DNA from: an uncultured Chitinophagaceae bacterium
GTDB taxonomy: Bacteria > Bacteroidota > Bacteroidia > Chitinophagales > Chitinophagaceae
Assembly: GCA_937996595.1 (NCBI GenBank)
Contig: CALKVC010000094.1
Span: 44,299 to 108,298 of the forward strand
Reading direction: 5' to 3'
DNA length: 64,000 nucleotides
Position 1 is the first letter of the stretch; each line of letters opens with the position of its first letter. Positions 63,226-64,000 of this stretch are shown here, piece by piece. A model generated the notes under the pieces. That model had not been told where the DNA came from. It did no database searches and was given only the letters and a program-made list of their open reading frames with translations. Made by a program: the position numbers and the translations under genes.

Positions 63226-64000
63226 TTACATGAATTTTACCAGCCGGTTAACCGCTTCTTCCAGGGTTGATTCTCTTTTGGCAAAGCAAAAACGCAGCAC
63301 CTGGTTGTTCTCCGCCTTCTTATAAAATGCAGATACCGGTATCGTTGCCACACCGGCTTCCTTGGTGAGCCTCACTGCAAAATCATATTCGCTCTCATCG
63401 CTTATTTTTTCGTAACTGTATAACTGGAAATAACTGCCATGAGATGGAAGTGCCGTAAATCTTGTCTGCTGCATACAGGCGGCAAAATAGTCCCGCTTCT
63501 GCTGTATGAATGTTCCCAGTTGCAGGTATTTGTCTTTTTCCTTTATAAACGCCGCCAAAGCAAATTGTACCGGGCTGTTGCAGGTAAAGCAATTATACTG
63601 GTGCACTTTCCTGAATTCCTTCATAAGCGGCTCCGGGCCGATGCAATACCCGAGTTTCCAACCGGTGCAATGATATGTTTTTCCGAATGAAAAACACACG
63701 AAACTCCTTTCCAGCAGGTCGGGGTAACGCAGGATGGACAAATGGGGCTTGTGATCAAAAATGAGGTGTTCATACACTTCATCGCTGATAATGATGATGC
63801 CCGTATCTTTTACAAGATCGCGAAGCTGTGCAATGTCGTTTTCATCCAGCACGCTGCCGGTGGGGTTATGCGGGCTGTTGATGATGATGGCCCGGGTGCG
63901 CGGCGTGATGGCAGCGCTGATCTTGGCAAAGTCGGGGCGGAAGGTGCCGGGCGTGAGCGGCACGCGCACAGCCTTGCCGCCTGCCAGCTCGATGTTGGGC
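63226..64000 (-). CDS. Class I/II PLP aminotransferase, YbdL/methionine-aminotransferase type (partial, 5' end outside window)
   Basis: The frame is open to the right edge and lacks its N-terminus; a GTG at 63969 is internal, since coding continues upstream (PNIELAGGKAVRVPLTPGTF). The PLP Lys lies in SFGKTYHCTGWKLGYCIGP, typical of YbdL-like enzymes that transaminate methionine and related amino acids. NSPHNPTGSVLDENDI and SDEVYEHLIFDH are the other fold landmarks. It ends three bases before the downstream propeller lipoprotein start. The last 100 bases at the edge are unusually GC-rich (70 of 100). Confidence 0.9.
   Translation of the reverse strand, partial: PNIELAGGKAVRVPLTPGTFRPDFAKISAAITPRTRAIIINSPHNPTGSVLDENDIAQLRDLVKDTGIIIISDEVYEHLIFDHKPHLSILRYPDLLERSFVCFSFGKTYHCTGWKLGYCIGPEPLMKEFRKVHQYNCFTCNSPVQFALAAFIKEKDKYLQLGTFIQQKRDYFAACMQQTRFTALPSHGSYFQLYSYEKISDESEYDFAVRLTKEAGVATIPVSAFYKKAENNQVLRFCFAKRESTLEEAVNRLVKFM

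Overview
The window looks like chromosomal DNA of a Bacteroidota bacterium, most likely a Chitinophagaceae-type soil or freshwater member. The evidence is a complete alternative complex III (actABCDEF) feeding a coxBA oxidase, futalosine-pathway menaquinone synthesis (mqnC), a LytS/LytR pair beside a LiaF-like protein, several Bacteroidota-restricted DUF families, and start-proximal promoter boxes of the Bacteroidota form TTG-N(18-22)-TAnnTTTG. Species cannot be named from the sequence alone. No rRNA, tRNA, CRISPR array, phage or intact insertion sequence was seen.

Layout. 1-11222 (minus): the respiratory operon actA-F, coxB and ctaD, the last cut by the window edge; it carries electrons from menaquinol to oxygen. 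11455-13142 (plus): PurN with an N-terminal membrane domain, then a small secreted protein. 13231-14761: an AT-rich seven-bladed propeller lipoprotein and a structured, gene-free spacer. 14762-26947 (minus): a tight eight-gene carbohydrate operon (PhyH oxygenase, sugar isomerase-like protein, MFS sugar transporter, double-domain esterase, three GH13 enzymes, one GH92 alpha-mannosidase) with a divergent AraC regulator (27073-27921).

27922-35018 is a repeat-rich stretch. It holds a coupled microprotein pair, a 418-bp element with about 40-bp inverted ends (MITE-like), heptamer satellites around msrB and a four-helix-bundle gene, a fused alpha/beta E1 2-oxoacid dehydrogenase, 81-bp repeats, a vWA protein, and an inverted repeat array beside a holin-like membrane protein. 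35019-43882 (minus) carries an M16 peptidase pair, a retropepsin-PDZ protein, and a 1538-residue surface protein built as three copies of IPT/TIG plus seven FG-GAP/VCBS blades.

44300-50986 carries mqnC, a DUF3817 protein, an SDR-like protein lacking the catalytic Tyr, and a LiaF-DUF4288-histidine kinase-LytTR envelope-sensing operon with a strong promoter match. 51449-64000 carries an orphan 43-residue gene with its own promoter and terminator, a SWIM/SNF2 helicase, comB, gcvT, rho with a clear terminator, a DUF2007 protein, an AT-rich serine hydrolase followed by a cruciform (cassette-like), a PQQ/sorbosone-dehydrogenase-like lipoprotein, and a partial aminotransferase.

Most promising leads are the carbohydrate operon with its duplicated esterase, the membrane-PurN fusion, the MITE-like element with nearby microproteins, the orphan 43-residue gene, and the LiaF-like/LytTR operon.
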